DNA of 64,000 bases from Qipengyuania aquimaris (GCF_009827445.1 NZ_WTYI01000001.1:840172-904171); one strand, 5' to 3'. Positions 36,326 to 47,445 are shown, numbered from the stretch's first letter. Numbers and translations: made by a program. Notes: generated by a model from the letters alone, not told the origin.

Positions 36326-38317
36326 GTGCAATCGATCCTCGTCATCGTATTCCTGCCGCTTCTCGCGTCGATTGTCGCGGGACTGGTCAACAAGAGCGCG
36401 CCCAGTGTATTCGCGAAGAGCATCACCACCGGCGGCCTGTTTGTCTCCTGCGCCCTTAGCTGGCCGATCTTTCTTTCGTTCTGGTCGGGTAATGCCGAAG
36501 CCACCGTCGTCCCGGTCCTCACGTGGATCCAGTCGGGTACGCTGAGTTTCGACTGGGCGCTACGCGTAGATACGCTCACTGCCGTCATGCTTGTGGTCAT
36601 CACGACTGTGTCGGCGCTCGTACACCTCTATAGCTGGGGTTACATGGACGAAGACCCGGACCAGCCGCGGTTTTTCGCCTACCTTTCGCTGTTTACCTTC
36701 GCCATGCTGATGCTGGTGACCGCCGACAACCTCGTCCAGATGTTCTTCGGTTGGGAAGGGGTGGGCCTCGCCAGCTACCTGCTGATCGGTTTCTGGTTCA
36801 AGAAGCCGAGCGCGAATGCCGCCGCTATCAAGGCTTTCGTGGTCAACCGGGTCGGCGATCTCGGCTTCATGATGGGCATCTTCGGCACCTTCTGGGTATT
36901 CGGCACGGTGTCGATCCCCGAAATCCTCGAAGCGGCGCCCGGCATGAGCGGTGCGACGATCGGCTTCCTGGGCCTTCGCGTCCATACCATGGATGTGCTG
37001 TGCATCCTGCTATTCATCGGTGCGATGGGTAAGTCGGCGCAGCTTGGCCTGCACACGTGGCTTCCGGATGCAATGGAAGGCCCGACGCCCGTTTCCGCGC
37101 TGATCCACGCCGCCACCATGGTCACCGCCGGCGTCTTCATGGTCTGCCGCCTGTCGCCGATGTTCGAGACCGCGCCGATCGCGCTCGCAATGGTGACCTT
37201 TGTCGGTGCTGCTACGTGTATCTTCGCGGCGACCGTCGGCACGACGCAGTGGGACATCAAGCGCGTCATCGCCTATTCGACCTGTTCGCAGCTTGGCTAC
37301 ATGTTCTTTGCCGCAGGCGTGGGCGCCTATGGCGCGGCCATGTTCCACCTGTTCACGCACGCTTTCTTCAAGGCACTGCTGTTCCTCGGTGCAGGCTCGG
37401 TCATCCACGCGATGCACCACGAGCAGGACATGCGGTATTACGGCAATCTGCGTAAGCACATTCCGCTCACCTTCTGGGCCATGATGATGGGCACGCTCGC
37501 GATTACCGGCCTCGGCATCTATCACCTTGGCGTTGGTTTCGCAGGCTTCTGGTCGAAGGATGCCATCATCGAGGTCGCTTTCGCGCGCGGCACCGAGCTC
37601 GGCAACTTCGCGTTCTGGATGGGCGTGTTCGCAGCACTGCTCACCAGCTTCTACAGCTGGCGCCTGATGTTCCTCACGTTCTGGGGCAAGCCGCGCTGGA
37701 TCGAGAGCGAGCATATCCAGCACTCGGTCCACAAGACGCCCGAAGAAGCGGGCGAGGACACGACCGGTGGCTATCATCCGCATGAGAGCCCCATTTCGAT
37801 GCTGATCCCGCTTGGGGTCCTTTCGCTCGGCGCAATCTTCGCTGGTCAGGTGTTTGCGCCTGCATTCCTCGACAGCGCAGCGTTCTGGGGTGGTTCGATC
37901 TTCTACAATGAAGCGCTGATCCATGCGATGCATGCGGTGCCTTACGCGGTGAAGTATGCCGCCCTGATCGTCATGCTGATCGGCCTGTTCGTCGCCTGGC
38001 TTGCCTACATCAAGGATACCTCGATCCCCGGCAAGGCAGTCGAGCAACTCGGTCCGATCTACCGCTTCCTCTACAACAAGTGGTATTTCGACGAACTCTA
38101 TCACTACCTCTTCGTCGTGCCGGCCTTCTGGCTGGGCCGCCAATTCTGGAAGCTGGGCGACATCGGTACGATCGACCGCTTCGGCCCCAATGGCGTGGCC
38201 TGGGTCGTCGAGAAGGGTGCCGTAGGCGCCAAGAAGTTCCAGACCGGATATTTGTATAGCTATGCGCTGGTGATGCTCCTCGGACTTGTTGCCGCCGTCA
38301 CCTGGGTGCTGTTCTGA
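36326..38317 (+). CDS. nuoL: NADH-quinone oxidoreductase subunit L
   Basis: 663 residues. Largest antiporter-like proton-pumping subunit, with about 16 helices and the long lateral helix at the C-terminal end. [17 protein letters not shown] (with the conserved Glu), [31 protein letters not shown] (key Lys and His) and the TGAFSKDAI-type FWSKDAI segment are visible. GTG start at 36326. The stop overlaps nuoM by one base (TGATG). Confidence 0.97.
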   Translation: MQSILVIVFLPLLASIVAGLVNKSAPSVFAKSITTGGLFVSCALSWPIFLSFWSGNAEATVVPVLTWIQSGTLSFDWALRVDTLTAVMLVVITTVSALVHLYSWGYMDEDPDQPRFFAYLSLFTFAMLMLVTADNLVQMFFGWEGVGLASYLLIGFWFKKPSANAAAIKAFVVNRVGDLGFMMGIFGTFWVFGTVSIPEILEAAPGMSGATIGFLGLRVHTMDVLCILLFIGAMGKSAQLGLHTWLPDAMEGPTPVSALIHAATMVTAGVFMVCRLSPMFETAPIALAMVTFVGAATCIFAATVGTTQWDIKRVIAYSTCSQLGYMFFAAGVGAYGAAMFHLFTHAFFKALLFLGAGSVIHAMHHEQDMRYYGNLRKHIPLTFWAMMMGTLAITGLGIYHLGVGFAGFWSKDAIIEVAFARGTELGNFAFWMGVFAALLTSFYSWRLMFLTFWGKPRWIESEHIQHSVHKTPEEAGEDTTGGYHPHESPISMLIPLGVLSLGAIFAGQVFAPAFLDSAAFWGGSIFYNEALIHAMHAVPYAVKYAALIVMLIGLFVAWLAYIKDTSIPGKAVEQLGPIYRFLYNKWYFDELYHYLFVVPAFWLGRQFWKLGDIGTIDRFGPNGVAWVVEKGAVGAKKFQTGYLYSYALVMLLGLVAAVTWVLF

Positions 38318-39861
38318 TGGAGTTCCCCATCCTCTCGCTCATGCTCGCCGTGCCGCTGGTTGCGGCCATCGCCTGCCTGTTCCTGAATGCCGGCAGCGCG
38401 CGGATGGTCGCGCTGTTCGCGACGCTGTTCAATCTCGCGCTCGGCATCCTGCTGTGGATCAATTACGAGATCGGCGGCGCACAGTGGCAGTTCGTCGAAC
38501 GCGCCGAATTGTTCGCCGGGTTCAGCTATGCCCTCGGCATCGACGGCATCGCGCTGATGCTGATCATGCTGTCGGTATTCCTGATGCCGATCTGCATCCT
38601 TGCCAGCTGGGATTCGATCACCAAGCGCGTGGGCGAATACATGGCGGCCTTCCTGCTTATGGAAGTGTTGATGATCGGCGTGTTCGCGGCGCAGGACCTG
38701 TTCCTGTTCTACATCTTCTTCGAGGCCGGCCTGATCCCGATGTACCTGATCATCGGTGTCTGGGGCGGCGATAACCGCATCTACGCGTCGTATAAGTTCT
38801 TCCTTTATACACTGCTCGGTTCGGTGCTGATGCTGATCGCCATGCTTTGGATGGTGAACGAGGCGGGCACGACCGACATTCCCACGTTGATGCAGTACGA
38901 CTTCCCGGTCGATGCGCAGCTGTGGTTGTGGCTGGCGTTCTTCGCGAGTTTCGCAGTGAAAATGCCGATGTGGCCGGTCCACACATGGCTTCCCGATGCC
39001 CACGTCCAGGCACCGACGGCGGGTTCGGTCATCCTGGCTGGCGTCTTGTTGAAACTCGGTGGCTACGGCTTCATCCGTTTCAGCCTGCCGATGTTCCCCG
39101 ATGCCAGCGCGGATCTCGCGTGGCTGGTCTTTGCACTCTCCATGGTCGCCGTGATTTACACCTCGCTGGTCGCGCTGGTGCAGGAGGACATGAAGAAGCT
39201 CATCGCCTATTCCTCCGTCGCCCACATGGCGATCGTGACCGTTGGTCTCTTCGCATTCAACGTGCAGGGTCTTGAGGGCGCGATGATGGTTATGCTCGGC
39301 CACGGCCTCGTATCCGGCGCGCTGTTCCTGTGTGTTGGGGTTATCTACGACCGCCTGCATACGCGTGAGATTGCTCGTTATGGCGGCCTGTCGATCAACA
39401 TGCCGAAGTACGCGCTCTTCTTCCTGCTGTTCACCATGGCCTCGATCGGCCTGCCGGGGACCAGCAACTTCGTCGGCGAATTCCTCGCCCTTGCAGGCAT
39501 CTACAAGGTTTCGACTTTCGTGACGCTGGTGTGCACCACCGGCATCATCCTTGGCGCTGCTTACATGCTCTATCTCTATCGCCGCGTGGCATTCGGCGAG
39601 CAGGTCAATGCCGACGCTGCCCGCATGCCCGATCTCAATGCCCGCGAATGGGCCATGCTTGCACCCATCGCCGCCGCCGTGCTGTGGATGGGCGTCTATC
39701 CGGAAAGTTTCCTCGCCCCGATGCGCCAGGACATTGCCACCCTTGAAGCCCGCCTTGCCAGCGTCGCGCCCGAATATGACAGCGCACTGACGGTAGGCAC
39801 GCCTGACGAACACGCTGCGAATTATATCGCCGCAGAGCACGGATCGGAGGGAGAGCACTGA
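38317..39861 (+). CDS. nuoM: NADH-quinone oxidoreductase subunit M
   Basis: 514 residues, about 14 helices, antiporter-like proton pump. The FYIFFEAGLIPMYLIIG segment has the conserved Glu, and KMPMWPVHTWLPDAHVQAPTAGSVILAGVLLKLGGYG holds the key Lys residues. Normal family length. The ATG overlaps the nuoL stop and its stop overlaps nuoN (TGATG). Confidence 0.97.
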   Translation: MEFPILSLMLAVPLVAAIACLFLNAGSARMVALFATLFNLALGILLWINYEIGGAQWQFVERAELFAGFSYALGIDGIALMLIMLSVFLMPICILASWDSITKRVGEYMAAFLLMEVLMIGVFAAQDLFLFYIFFEAGLIPMYLIIGVWGGDNRIYASYKFFLYTLLGSVLMLIAMLWMVNEAGTTDIPTLMQYDFPVDAQLWLWLAFFASFAVKMPMWPVHTWLPDAHVQAPTAGSVILAGVLLKLGGYGFIRFSLPMFPDASADLAWLVFALSMVAVIYTSLVALVQEDMKKLIAYSSVAHMAIVTVGLFAFNVQGLEGAMMVMLGHGLVSGALFLCVGVIYDRLHTREIARYGGLSINMPKYALFFLLFTMASIGLPGTSNFVGEFLALAGIYKVSTFVTLVCTTGIILGAAYMLYLYRRVAFGEQVNADAARMPDLNAREWAMLAPIAAAVLWMGVYPESFLAPMRQDIATLEARLASVAPEYDSALTVGTPDEHAANYIAAEHGSEGEH

Positions 39862-41315
39862 TGTCCTACGCGAACTCGCTCTACCTGACCGGTGCGGAAA
39901 TCGGGCTGTCGATTGCCGGCCTGGTCCTCCTGCTCGCCACCGCCTGGACGACGCGTTCTTCAGCCCGCGCCATTACGATCGCCGCGGTTACCGCACTTTT
40001 CGGCGCCCTGATCTTCAACCTCTCGCTCGCGAATGATGGCGTAGGCGCTGCAGCATTCGGTGGCCTGCTGGAAGTCGATGCTTTCAGCATCTTCGCGAAA
40101 TCGCTCGTCTACATTGCGACCATCGCCTGCCTGATCGTCGCACCTCGCTACTTCGAGGATCGTGGCCAGTTCCGCGGTGAATTCGCCGTACTGATGCTGT
40201 TCAATGCAGTTGGCATGGGCATCATGGTGTCCGCGGTCGACCTGATGACGCTTTATATCGGTCTCGAGCTCTCTAGCCTCTCGTCCTATGTCCTCGCGAG
40301 TTTCGCGCGGCGTGACGACAAGTCGAGCGAAGCCGGCCTGAAGTACTTCATCCTTGGTGGTCTCGCCTCGGGTATCATCCTTTACGGCGTCAGCCTCGTC
40401 TACGGTTTCTCCGGCACGACAAGCTATGACGGCGTCAGGGCTGCATTCGATGCGGACTTCTCGACCGGCGCGCTTTTCGGCGTCGTGTTCGTACTCGCCG
40501 GCCTTGCCTTCAAGGTCGCGGCAGTTCCGTTCCACATGTGGACGCCGGACGTTTACGAAGGCGCACCGACACCGGTCACCGCATTCTTCGCCAGCGCTCC
40601 CAAGGTCGCTGCGGTCGCCATGCTTGTACGCATGGCCGCCGTCCCGTTTGGCGGTCAGGCGGAAGCGTGGCAGCAGATTGTCATCTTCGCGGCCCTCGCT
40701 TCGATCGTTGTGGGTGCACTTGGCGCCATCGGGCAGCAGAATCTCAAGCGCTTGCTGGCCTATTCGTCGATCAACAATGTCGGCTTCATCCTTATCGGCC
40801 TTGCAGCGGCGACACCGGCCGGGATTTCCGGCGTGCTCATCTACCTTTCGATCTATGTGTTCATGACCATCGGCAGCTTCGTTGCCCTGCTCATGCTGCG
40901 GACCGAGAAGGGCGAGGCGCTTGCAACATTCGACGATATCTCCGGCCTTTCGACCAGCAGTCCGGCGCTCGCATGGTGCCTGCTCGCTCTCATGTTCAGC
41001 CTTGCGGGTATTCCGCCGCTGTTCGGGTTCTGGGGCAAGTTCGTGGTCTTCCAGGCCGCGGTGCGGGCCGACATGATCGCACTGGCTGCCATCGGTATCG
41101 CCGCCAGCGTTATCGGCGCATTCTATTACATCAAGTTCGTCAAGGTGATGTTCTTCGACGAACCCAAGGGTGCAGAACCTGCAAAGGCACCGGTATCGCA
41201 CTGGGTTGTCCTCGGCCTGTGTGTCCTTGTCATTTCCCCACTCGGATATCTGCTTACCCCGTGGCTGGGATCGGTAGCTGACGCTGCGTCCCAGGCGCTG
41301 TTCTTCGCAGCTTGA
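39861..41315 (+). CDS. nuoN: NADH-quinone oxidoreductase subunit N
   Basis: 484 residues with about 14 helices, third antiporter-like subunit. The LYIGLELSSLSSYVLASFARRD segment has the conserved Glu, and FKVAAVPFHMWTPDVYEGAPTPVTAFFASAPKVAA holds the pump-site Lys residues. The C-terminus ends in SQALFFAA. Its TGA overlaps the TTG start of birA (TTGA), so birA is a coupled extension of the operon. Confidence 0.97.
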   Translation: MSYANSLYLTGAEIGLSIAGLVLLLATAWTTRSSARAITIAAVTALFGALIFNLSLANDGVGAAAFGGLLEVDAFSIFAKSLVYIATIACLIVAPRYFEDRGQFRGEFAVLMLFNAVGMGIMVSAVDLMTLYIGLELSSLSSYVLASFARRDDKSSEAGLKYFILGGLASGIILYGVSLVYGFSGTTSYDGVRAAFDADFSTGALFGVVFVLAGLAFKVAAVPFHMWTPDVYEGAPTPVTAFFASAPKVAAVAMLVRMAAVPFGGQAEAWQQIVIFAALASIVVGALGAIGQQNLKRLLAYSSINNVGFILIGLAAATPAGISGVLIYLSIYVFMTIGSFVALLMLRTEKGEALATFDDISGLSTSSPALAWCLLALMFSLAGIPPLFGFWGKFVVFQAAVRADMIALAAIGIAASVIGAFYYIKFVKVMFFDEPKGAEPAKAPVSHWVVLGLCVLVISPLGYLLTPWLGSVADAASQALFFAA

Positions 41316-42034
41316 TCGAGTACCTAGCCGAAACCGGGTCGACCAACGCGGATCTGCTGGAGCGCGTTCGTCAGGGCGAGCGCGTCAGTGAAGGCAATTG
41401 GCTGGTAGCCGACCGCCAGCTGACGGGGAAGGGCCGGCAGGGTCGCACATGGTTCGACGGTGCGGGCAATTTCATGGGCTCTACCATCGTAGAGGTACGT
41501 GCGAGCGATCCTCCTCCGGCGAGCCTTGCACTTGTTGCCGGACTGGCGGTCTATGAAACCGTAGTCGCGATGGTCAGCGAACCGGGCGCTCTGGCACTCA
41601 AATGGCCCAATGACCTGCTCCTGCGAGGCGCCAAGCTTGCCGGGATCCTTTTGGAGCGAGAGGGTGATGCTATCGTCGTCGGCATCGGTGTGAACCTCGG
41701 CAAGGCGCCCGACCTTCCAGACCGTGAGACCATTGCCCTGTCGGCCCTGGGACCAGCTCCCGATCGTAACCAGTTCGCGACTTCGCTCGCCCGGCAGCTG
41801 GATACCGAACTCGAGCGCTGGCGGACCTTCGGCCTGCCACCCATGATCCGGCGCTGGGAACTCGCGGCGCACGCCCTGGGGACGGAGCTTCGCGTCCAGC
41901 CACCGGGTGAAGATGTATTGCTGGGTGCTTTCGCCGGATTGGACGACAGCGGGGCATTGCAATTGCGGTTGCCTGATGGCGAAGTGAAGGTCATCCATGC
42001 TGGTGACGTGATGTTGGCACGAGAGGAGGGCTGA
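41312..42034 (+). CDS. birA: Biotin--[acetyl-CoA-carboxylase] ligase
   Basis: 240 residues. Attaches biotin to the carboxyl carrier protein of acetyl-CoA carboxylase. It has the biotinoyl-AMP loop GKGRQGRTWFDG (RGRxGR-like, catalytic) and LKWPNDLLLRGAKLAGILLE. There is no N-terminal DNA-binding domain, so it cannot act as the BirA repressor (class I ligase). Start is TTG 41312 inside the nuoN stop (TTGA). This gene order is common in alphaproteobacteria. Confidence 0.93.
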   Translation: MIEYLAETGSTNADLLERVRQGERVSEGNWLVADRQLTGKGRQGRTWFDGAGNFMGSTIVEVRASDPPPASLALVAGLAVYETVVAMVSEPGALALKWPNDLLLRGAKLAGILLEREGDAIVVGIGVNLGKAPDLPDRETIALSALGPAPDRNQFATSLARQLDTELERWRTFGLPPMIRRWELAAHALGTELRVQPPGEDVLLGAFAGLDDSGALQLRLPDGEVKVIHAGDVMLAREEG

Positions 42035-42037
42035 TCC

Positions 42038-42814
42038 ATGCTGCTTGCAGCCGATGTCGGAAATACGAATGTGGTCTTTGCGCTTTTCGAAGGGCGGCAG
42101 ATCAAGGCACGCTGGCGCATCGCGACCGACCCGCGGCGGACCGGCGACGAATACGCCGTCTGGCTGCTCCGCCTGCTCGAACTGCAGGGTTATGCGAAAG
42201 AGGATATCGACCAGATCATCGTAGGATCGGTGGTGCCCCGTTCCATCCACAATCTCACCGTTTTGGCGCAGAAGTATTTCGGCATCGAACCGCTGATCGC
42301 AGGCCAGGATGCGGCAGAGTGGGGCATAGCCATCGATGTAGACGACCCGCGAACGCTGGGCGCCGACCGTGCTCTCAACACCATTGCAGCCCATGCGAAG
42401 TACGAGGGCGACCTGATCGTGATCGACTTCGGTACTGCGACGACTATCGATGCCGTGGATTTCACAGGCGCTTACAAGGGCGGTATCATTGCCCCCGGGA
42501 TCAATCTTTCGCTCGATGCGCTGGTTGGGAACACGGCAAAACTGCCGCGTATCGCAATCAGGAAACCCGATGATGAGAACGTCATCGGCCGCAACACGGA
42601 AGACCAGATGCTGATAGGCGTGTTCTGGGGTTACGTAGCCCTGATAGAGGGCCTCGTAGAGCGCATGAGGCGCCAGATAGGCCGACCGGCCAAAGTCGTC
42701 GCAACCGGCGGACTGGCACTCCTGTTCGATGAAATTACCGACCTGTTCGACGAGGTCGATAGCGACCTCACATTGGATGGTCTCGCCATGCTGGCTGAAA
42801 GGGCCTCCGCTTGA
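42038..42814 (+). CDS. coaX: Type III pantothenate kinase
   Basis: 258 residues. Phosphorylates pantothenate in the first step of CoA synthesis. Conserved parts: N-terminal phosphate loop ADVGNTN, GADRALN, the central [11 protein letters not shown] (ATPase/Hsp70-fold phosphate 2) and [11 protein letters not shown], and the C-terminal VVATGGLA. CoaX needs a monovalent cation. It lies 3 bases after birA and its stop overlaps the rnj TTG start. Confidence 0.95.
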   Translation: MLLAADVGNTNVVFALFEGRQIKARWRIATDPRRTGDEYAVWLLRLLELQGYAKEDIDQIIVGSVVPRSIHNLTVLAQKYFGIEPLIAGQDAAEWGIAIDVDDPRTLGADRALNTIAAHAKYEGDLIVIDFGTATTIDAVDFTGAYKGGIIAPGINLSLDALVGNTAKLPRIAIRKPDDENVIGRNTEDQMLIGVFWGYVALIEGLVERMRRQIGRPAKVVATGGLALLFDEITDLFDEVDSDLTLDGLAMLAERASA

Positions 42815-44466
42815 AAAAGAACTTCACTCCCGAAGACGAACTGCTGTTTCTCGCCCTTGGTGGCTCGGGCGAGATCGGGATGAACGTCAACCTTTACGGC
42901 TGCAACGGCAAGTGGTTGATGGTGGACCTGGGCATGACTTTTTCGGGCGGTGAGTATCCCGGCGTGGATCTCGTCTTCGCCGACCTCGACTTCATCGAGG
43001 AAAGGACCAAGCAGCTCGAAGCCATCGTTCTCACCCATGCGCATGAAGATCACATCGGCGCCGTGCCGTATTTCGCAGCCGACCTGGGCGTGCCGATCTA
43101 TGCAACGCCCTTCACGATGGAACTGGTGCGGCGCAAGCTTGAGGAAGCCGGCCTGCTTGGTGAAATCGAGCTGCACGAGATCGAAGAGGATCACGGAAGT
43201 TTCCAGGTTGGCCCTTTCGAGGTCACCTACATTCCGCTGGCCCACTCTATCGCAGAGGGCAATGCGCTGCTGATCGACACGCCGCATGGCAAGATTTTCC
43301 ACACCGGTGACTGGAAGCTGGACGATGACCCCATCATTGGCGAGCCCGCGACCGACGAAGAGCTTACCGAGATCGGCGACGATGGCGTACTCACGCTGGT
43401 GTGCGACAGCACCAATGTCTTCAATCCTTCGCCTAGCGGTTCGGAAGGCGCGGTGTACAAGGGCCTTCTCGAAGAGGTCCAGAAGCACAAGGGCAAGCGC
43501 GTCCTCGTGACGACCTTCGCCAGCAACGTAGCCCGTTTGCAGACCCTCGGAAACGTTGCGCGCGAAACCGGGCGACAGCTTTGCGTGGCCGGTCGATCGC
43601 TCGACCGGATCATCGAAGTCGCGCAGCAGAACGGATACCTCGAAGACCTGCCGGAACCGGTGGATTTCGACACCGCCATGGGCCTGCCACGCGGAGAGGT
43701 CATGATCCTGGCAACTGGCGGGCAGGGTGAGCCGCGGGCCGCACTTTCGCGCATTTCCGAGGACAATCACCCGCTGGAACTCGTGCCGGGCGATGTAGTC
43801 CTTTTCTCAAGCCGCCAGATCCCGGGCAACGAGCTCTCCATCGGCGCTGTCCAGAACCGTCTTGCCGAAAAGGGTGTGACGATGGTGACTGACCGGCAGA
43901 GCATGATCCACGTATCGGGCCACCCTGGCCGTCCGGAGCTCAAGGCGCTCTATGGCTGGCTCCGGCCCGAGATACTCGTGCCGGTTCATGGCGAAATGCG
44001 GCACATGCAGGAGCAGGCGAGGTTCGGACGCGAAAACGGCATTCCCGATGCCGTCGTCCAGCAGAACGGCGATATCGTGCGTCTTGCGCCCGGAGCGCCG
44101 GGCACGATCGCCAAGGTAAGGGCAGGGCGCCTGGTCCTGGATGGCGACATCATCGCCCCGGCCGATGGCGATGCGATCGTCATGCGCCGGCGAATTATGC
44201 ATGAAGGCGTAGTGATCGTCGCGCTGGACAGCGATCTATCCCCGCGCATCGACAGCATCGGCTTGCCGCTCGACGAGGACTACGAGGATTTCACCGAAGA
44301 AGCGTTAGCGGACATCCGCCAGGCCATAAGCAAGCTCAAGGGCAAGGATGCCCGCAGCGCCTCGGCGGTACATGAGGCGGCGCGGCTTGCAGCGCGCCGG
44401 GCAGCCCAGCGCTGGTCGGGCAAGCGTCCGCAAGTGCGCGTCCTCCTGCCAGAGAACCTGGGGTAA
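42811..44466 (+). CDS. rnj: Ribonuclease J
   Basis: 551 residues. Metallo-beta-lactamase fold RNase with 5'-to-3' exonuclease and endonuclease activity. The metal site H76-x-H78-x-D80-H81 is in [12 protein letters not shown], followed by the H in HTGDWKLD, and the beta-CASP part carries [17 protein letters not shown] and VSGHPGRPE. The C-terminal domain (about 450-551) is shorter than in Bacillus. TTG start at 42811 overlaps coaX (TTGA). The genome thus has both RNase E and RNase J, as in other alphaproteobacteria. Confidence 0.95.
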   Translation: MKKNFTPEDELLFLALGGSGEIGMNVNLYGCNGKWLMVDLGMTFSGGEYPGVDLVFADLDFIEERTKQLEAIVLTHAHEDHIGAVPYFAADLGVPIYATPFTMELVRRKLEEAGLLGEIELHEIEEDHGSFQVGPFEVTYIPLAHSIAEGNALLIDTPHGKIFHTGDWKLDDDPIIGEPATDEELTEIGDDGVLTLVCDSTNVFNPSPSGSEGAVYKGLLEEVQKHKGKRVLVTTFASNVARLQTLGNVARETGRQLCVAGRSLDRIIEVAQQNGYLEDLPEPVDFDTAMGLPRGEVMILATGGQGEPRAALSRISEDNHPLELVPGDVVLFSSRQIPGNELSIGAVQNRLAEKGVTMVTDRQSMIHVSGHPGRPELKALYGWLRPEILVPVHGEMRHMQEQARFGRENGIPDAVVQQNGDIVRLAPGAPGTIAKVRAGRLVLDGDIIAPADGDAIVMRRRIMHEGVVIVALDSDLSPRIDSIGLPLDEDYEDFTEEALADIRQAISKLKGKDARSASAVHEAARLAARRAAQRWSGKRPQVRVLLPENLG

Positions 44467-44471
44467 GCGTC

Positions 44472-44759
44472 ATGGAACTGCCGATGCAGTGGACCTCGAT
44501 CCTTGCGATATACGTTCTGTTCTGGGTCGTCAGCGCATTCGTGCTGCTGCCGTTCGGGGTGAAGACGCCGGACGAGGTCGGGGCGACAAAAGTGCCCGGG
44601 CAAGCCGATAGTGCTCCGGTGAACTTCCGACCTGGCGTGATTGCGGTGCGCGCCACGATCCTGTCGATCGTCTTCACCACGCTCTACGTGCTGAATTACG
44701 CCTACGGGTGGATCGAGGCGGAAGACCTCATCTTCTGGGGACCGACCGTCAACCGGTGA
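44472..44759 (+). CDS. DUF1467 family membrane protein
   Basis: 95 residues with two membrane helices (about 8-27 and 57-78). The LFWVVSAFVLLPFGVKTPDE motif with the loop between helices is the DUF1467 signature, found in alphaproteobacteria after rnj. Function unknown. It is 5 bases after rnj and ends 4 bases before the stop of the convergent coiled-coil gene, with no visible terminator. Confidence 0.88.
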   Translation: MELPMQWTSILAIYVLFWVVSAFVLLPFGVKTPDEVGATKVPGQADSAPVNFRPGVIAVRATILSIVFTTLYVLNYAYGWIEAEDLIFWGPTVNR

Positions 44760-44763
44760 GCCT

Positions 44764-47373
44764 TTAGTTACGCAGGCGTTCGAGAGCCTGTGCCATCGCC
44801 ACATACAACTTGCCCATGTCGCTCGACAGCAAGGTTACGCTGATCGCGTTGCCGTCGCGCGTGGACAGCAGGTTGCGTAGCAATGCCTCGAAATCGTGGA
44901 TGTAGCGGTTGGCGTGTTCGCGGAAGTCCGGATCTTCGTCATAGAGTTCGGCAATTTCACGGGCCTCGCCATTGTCGATCAGGCGCACTGCGCGGCGCGT
45001 GAAAATCCCGCGATCGCCGCGCAGATAGCTGGCCCACGCGCTGTCGGTAACTTCTGCCGAAAGGGCCTTGGAGATATCGATCGCGTTCGAGTTGAGACTT
45101 TCGGTGATGAGCGCAACGCGGCGCGCAAAATCGCTGTCGACGCTGTCGGTAGCTTTTTCGCGTGCATGGGCGATACGGGCTTCCAAGTTGCCCGTCAGGT
45201 CGTTGAGGCGCTTCAACTGGTCACGCAGCTGCTTGGTCGCGTCGCGCGCAGCATCGCTGGAACGCTTCCGAGCCTCGTCGAGGCGGGCGAGTGCGGTATC
45301 GGTGTGTTCCGCCAGGGCGTTGTCAATCGCCTCGGCGCTGCGTTCCGCAACCGACTTGGCGAGATTTTCGACGCGCGCCGTTTCTTCGCTTTCGATTGCG
45401 GTCATCGCATCGCGTGCGCTTGTTTCCAGCGCTGCAATTGCTGTCTGCAACTCGCCCTGGACGCGTTCGGCCAGCTGTTCGCTTTCGGCCGATAGCGCAG
45501 TGATACCCGAGCGCAGGCGCTCGACGCTGTCGACTTGGGCTGCAGCTGTCTCTCCGAAACCCGACTGGAAGTTTTCGAACCCTTCCATCGCTTCACGCGT
45601 ACGGCGTTCAACGTCGGCCATGCCCTCGGTAAGCGTGTCTCCGGACCTGCGTGCTTCTCCAAGCAGATCGCGGATTTCCGAAGTCCGACGCTCGATCTGC
45701 ACGAGGCGATCCTCCGAAGCCTCCATGGCGACGGGCAGATCCTCGCGGCTCTGGCGCGCGCTGGCTTGGATGAGTTCGAGCAGGCGCACGCTGGCGTCGG
45801 TTAGCGATGCTACGGCTGTGTCAGTGCCATCGAGAGCCTCGCGGCTGCCGATCAGCTTCTCGTTCAGGGCATCGATTGCGGCCGCTAGCGTTTCGTTCGC
45901 TTCACGGCCCTGGCCGGTGACGGTTTCGAATGTCGTGCCGAGATTGGCGATCTTTTCCGCCAGAGCGTCACCCTCGGCGGCAATGACGGTCATCTGGTCG
46001 CGCTGGGCTTCGCGGCGTTCCGCGATTGCTGCGTCGATCGCGCCCAGTTTTTCCGCCAGTTCGCGGCTGATGCGATCCTGCGCGTCACCAAGAGCAGTAA
46101 GGCGCTGCTCCGCTCCGTGATCCAGCGCTTCGCCATTGGCGCGGATTTGCGTGTTGATCGATTCCGCCCGTTCGAACAGGACGTTGAGCCTTGCGGTCGC
46201 CGCTTCGATAACGGCAGCGTCCATCTTCTCGATCTCGCTTACGGCACCGGCAAGACGGTCCTTCATCTCGGCGACCTGGGTACTCCAGGCATCCATGGCG
46301 CCTTCTTCGCCCTTGCGGATCGCGCCCGATGCCTGGGCTGCTTCGACCCGCAAGGCGGTGAAACGTTCGCGCATCGAGGACAGTGCCAGTTCTTCTTCGG
46401 CATTGGCGGTCTGTTGTGCCTCCGCCAATTCGCTGCGCAGCGTTTCGGAACGCGTCCGGATAGCGGCGAGAGCCTCTACCTCGCGGCTGTCGAGGTCTGC
46501 GCGGGCTGCCTCGCTGCCCTCGCGAAGAGCCGCGAAGCGTTCTTCGGCGATGCGTTCGAGATCGCCAGCCTGTGCAGAGAACGCTTCGACCGCTTCGTCG
46601 ACCCGCTCGCGCAGGGAAACGACCTGTCGTTCGCTGGCGGCGCCGAATTCGTTGAGACGCTCGAACCCTTCGACCAGCTTGTCGAGCTGTTCCTGCGCAT
46701 TCCGGCCGGCTCCGCCGATCTGGTTCGTCACATCCTTTGCCGAAGTGGCGATGACCGGAAGGCTGTCCCGCAGGCGCGTCATGTTGTCGAGCGCTGTAGT
46801 GCTGACGCTGGCAATGGCGTCGACCTGCTCGCCGTTGTTACGAACGAGGCCCTGCAGGCGGTCAGCGTGTTCCGACAGGCGCTCGCTCGCGGAGCGGCCG
46901 GCAAATTCGAGTTCGCGTGACTGGCTTTCGAGAAATTCGCGCGCGAGGCTCAGTTCGCGGTTCACGACCGCAAGTTTGGCTTCGAGCCGGGCCGATTCCT
47001 CGGAAAGCGACCGTGAAACTTCGCCGAAGCGGCGCGCCTCCACCGTGGAATTGCGACGTGCCAGCATCAGGAGGGAGACGATCAGGAGGACGGGGATCGC
47101 CCACGCGGTGATCCAGCCGCTCCATTGCTGGGGCGCACCGCCAGCAAGGATCTCGCTACGGTGGGCCCAGGCGTAAAAGCCGCTCCATGCAGCAGTCAGC
47201 AGCGCGGCGAGGGCAGGGGCGATCCATCCGGCGCGGGAAAGCGGTTCGGGCTCTTCATCGAACCATTCCTCGGGGTCGACAAATTCCTCTTTAAGTTCAA
47301 GAGCTTCCGGTTCCTGAACCGCTTCGGTTGCAGGCTCACCCTCGACGACACTGATGTGCGAACGCTTTCTCAT
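44764..47373 (-). CDS. Large membrane-anchored coiled-coil protein
   Basis: 869 residues from ATG 47373 (a GTG 6 codons upstream is possible). An acidic N-terminus (about 1-45) is followed by two membrane helices (about 50-70 and 88-106). About 650 residues of near-continuous heptad-rich helix come next, high in Ala, Glu, Arg and Leu with repeated E-x-x-x-A-x-x-A-I spacing, as in apolipoprotein-A/MukB-like or methyl-accepting coiled coils. No kinase, ATPase or methyl-accepting hairpin motif is visible. The C-terminal 100 residues look globular (YDEDPDFREHANRYIHDFEALLRNL). It may be a structural or division-site scaffold. It diverges from the Hpt-like gene, sharing its upstream region. Confidence 0.85.
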   Translation of the reverse strand: MRKRSHISVVEGEPATEAVQEPEALELKEEFVDPEEWFDEEPEPLSRAGWIAPALAALLTAAWSGFYAWAHRSEILAGGAPQQWSGWITAWAIPVLLIVSLLMLARRNSTVEARRFGEVSRSLSEESARLEAKLAVVNRELSLAREFLESQSRELEFAGRSASERLSEHADRLQGLVRNNGEQVDAIASVSTTALDNMTRLRDSLPVIATSAKDVTNQIGGAGRNAQEQLDKLVEGFERLNEFGAASERQVVSLRERVDEAVEAFSAQAGDLERIAEERFAALREGSEAARADLDSREVEALAAIRTRSETLRSELAEAQQTANAEEELALSSMRERFTALRVEAAQASGAIRKGEEGAMDAWSTQVAEMKDRLAGAVSEIEKMDAAVIEAATARLNVLFERAESINTQIRANGEALDHGAEQRLTALGDAQDRISRELAEKLGAIDAAIAERREAQRDQMTVIAAEGDALAEKIANLGTTFETVTGQGREANETLAAAIDALNEKLIGSREALDGTDTAVASLTDASVRLLELIQASARQSREDLPVAMEASEDRLVQIERRTSEIRDLLGEARRSGDTLTEGMADVERRTREAMEGFENFQSGFGETAAAQVDSVERLRSGITALSAESEQLAERVQGELQTAIAALETSARDAMTAIESEETARVENLAKSVAERSAEAIDNALAEHTDTALARLDEARKRSSDAARDATKQLRDQLKRLNDLTGNLEARIAHAREKATDSVDSDFARRVALITESLNSNAIDISKALSAEVTDSAWASYLRGDRGIFTRRAVRLIDNGEAREIAELYDEDPDFREHANRYIHDFEALLRNLLSTRDGNAISVTLLSSDMGKLYVAMAQALERLRN

Positions 47374-47445
47374 AGTCGGCAAGGCTACCACTTTTGCCGT
47401 ATGCTTAAAGCCTCTTTAACTCCGTTCGCCGTATTTCGTGGCTCC

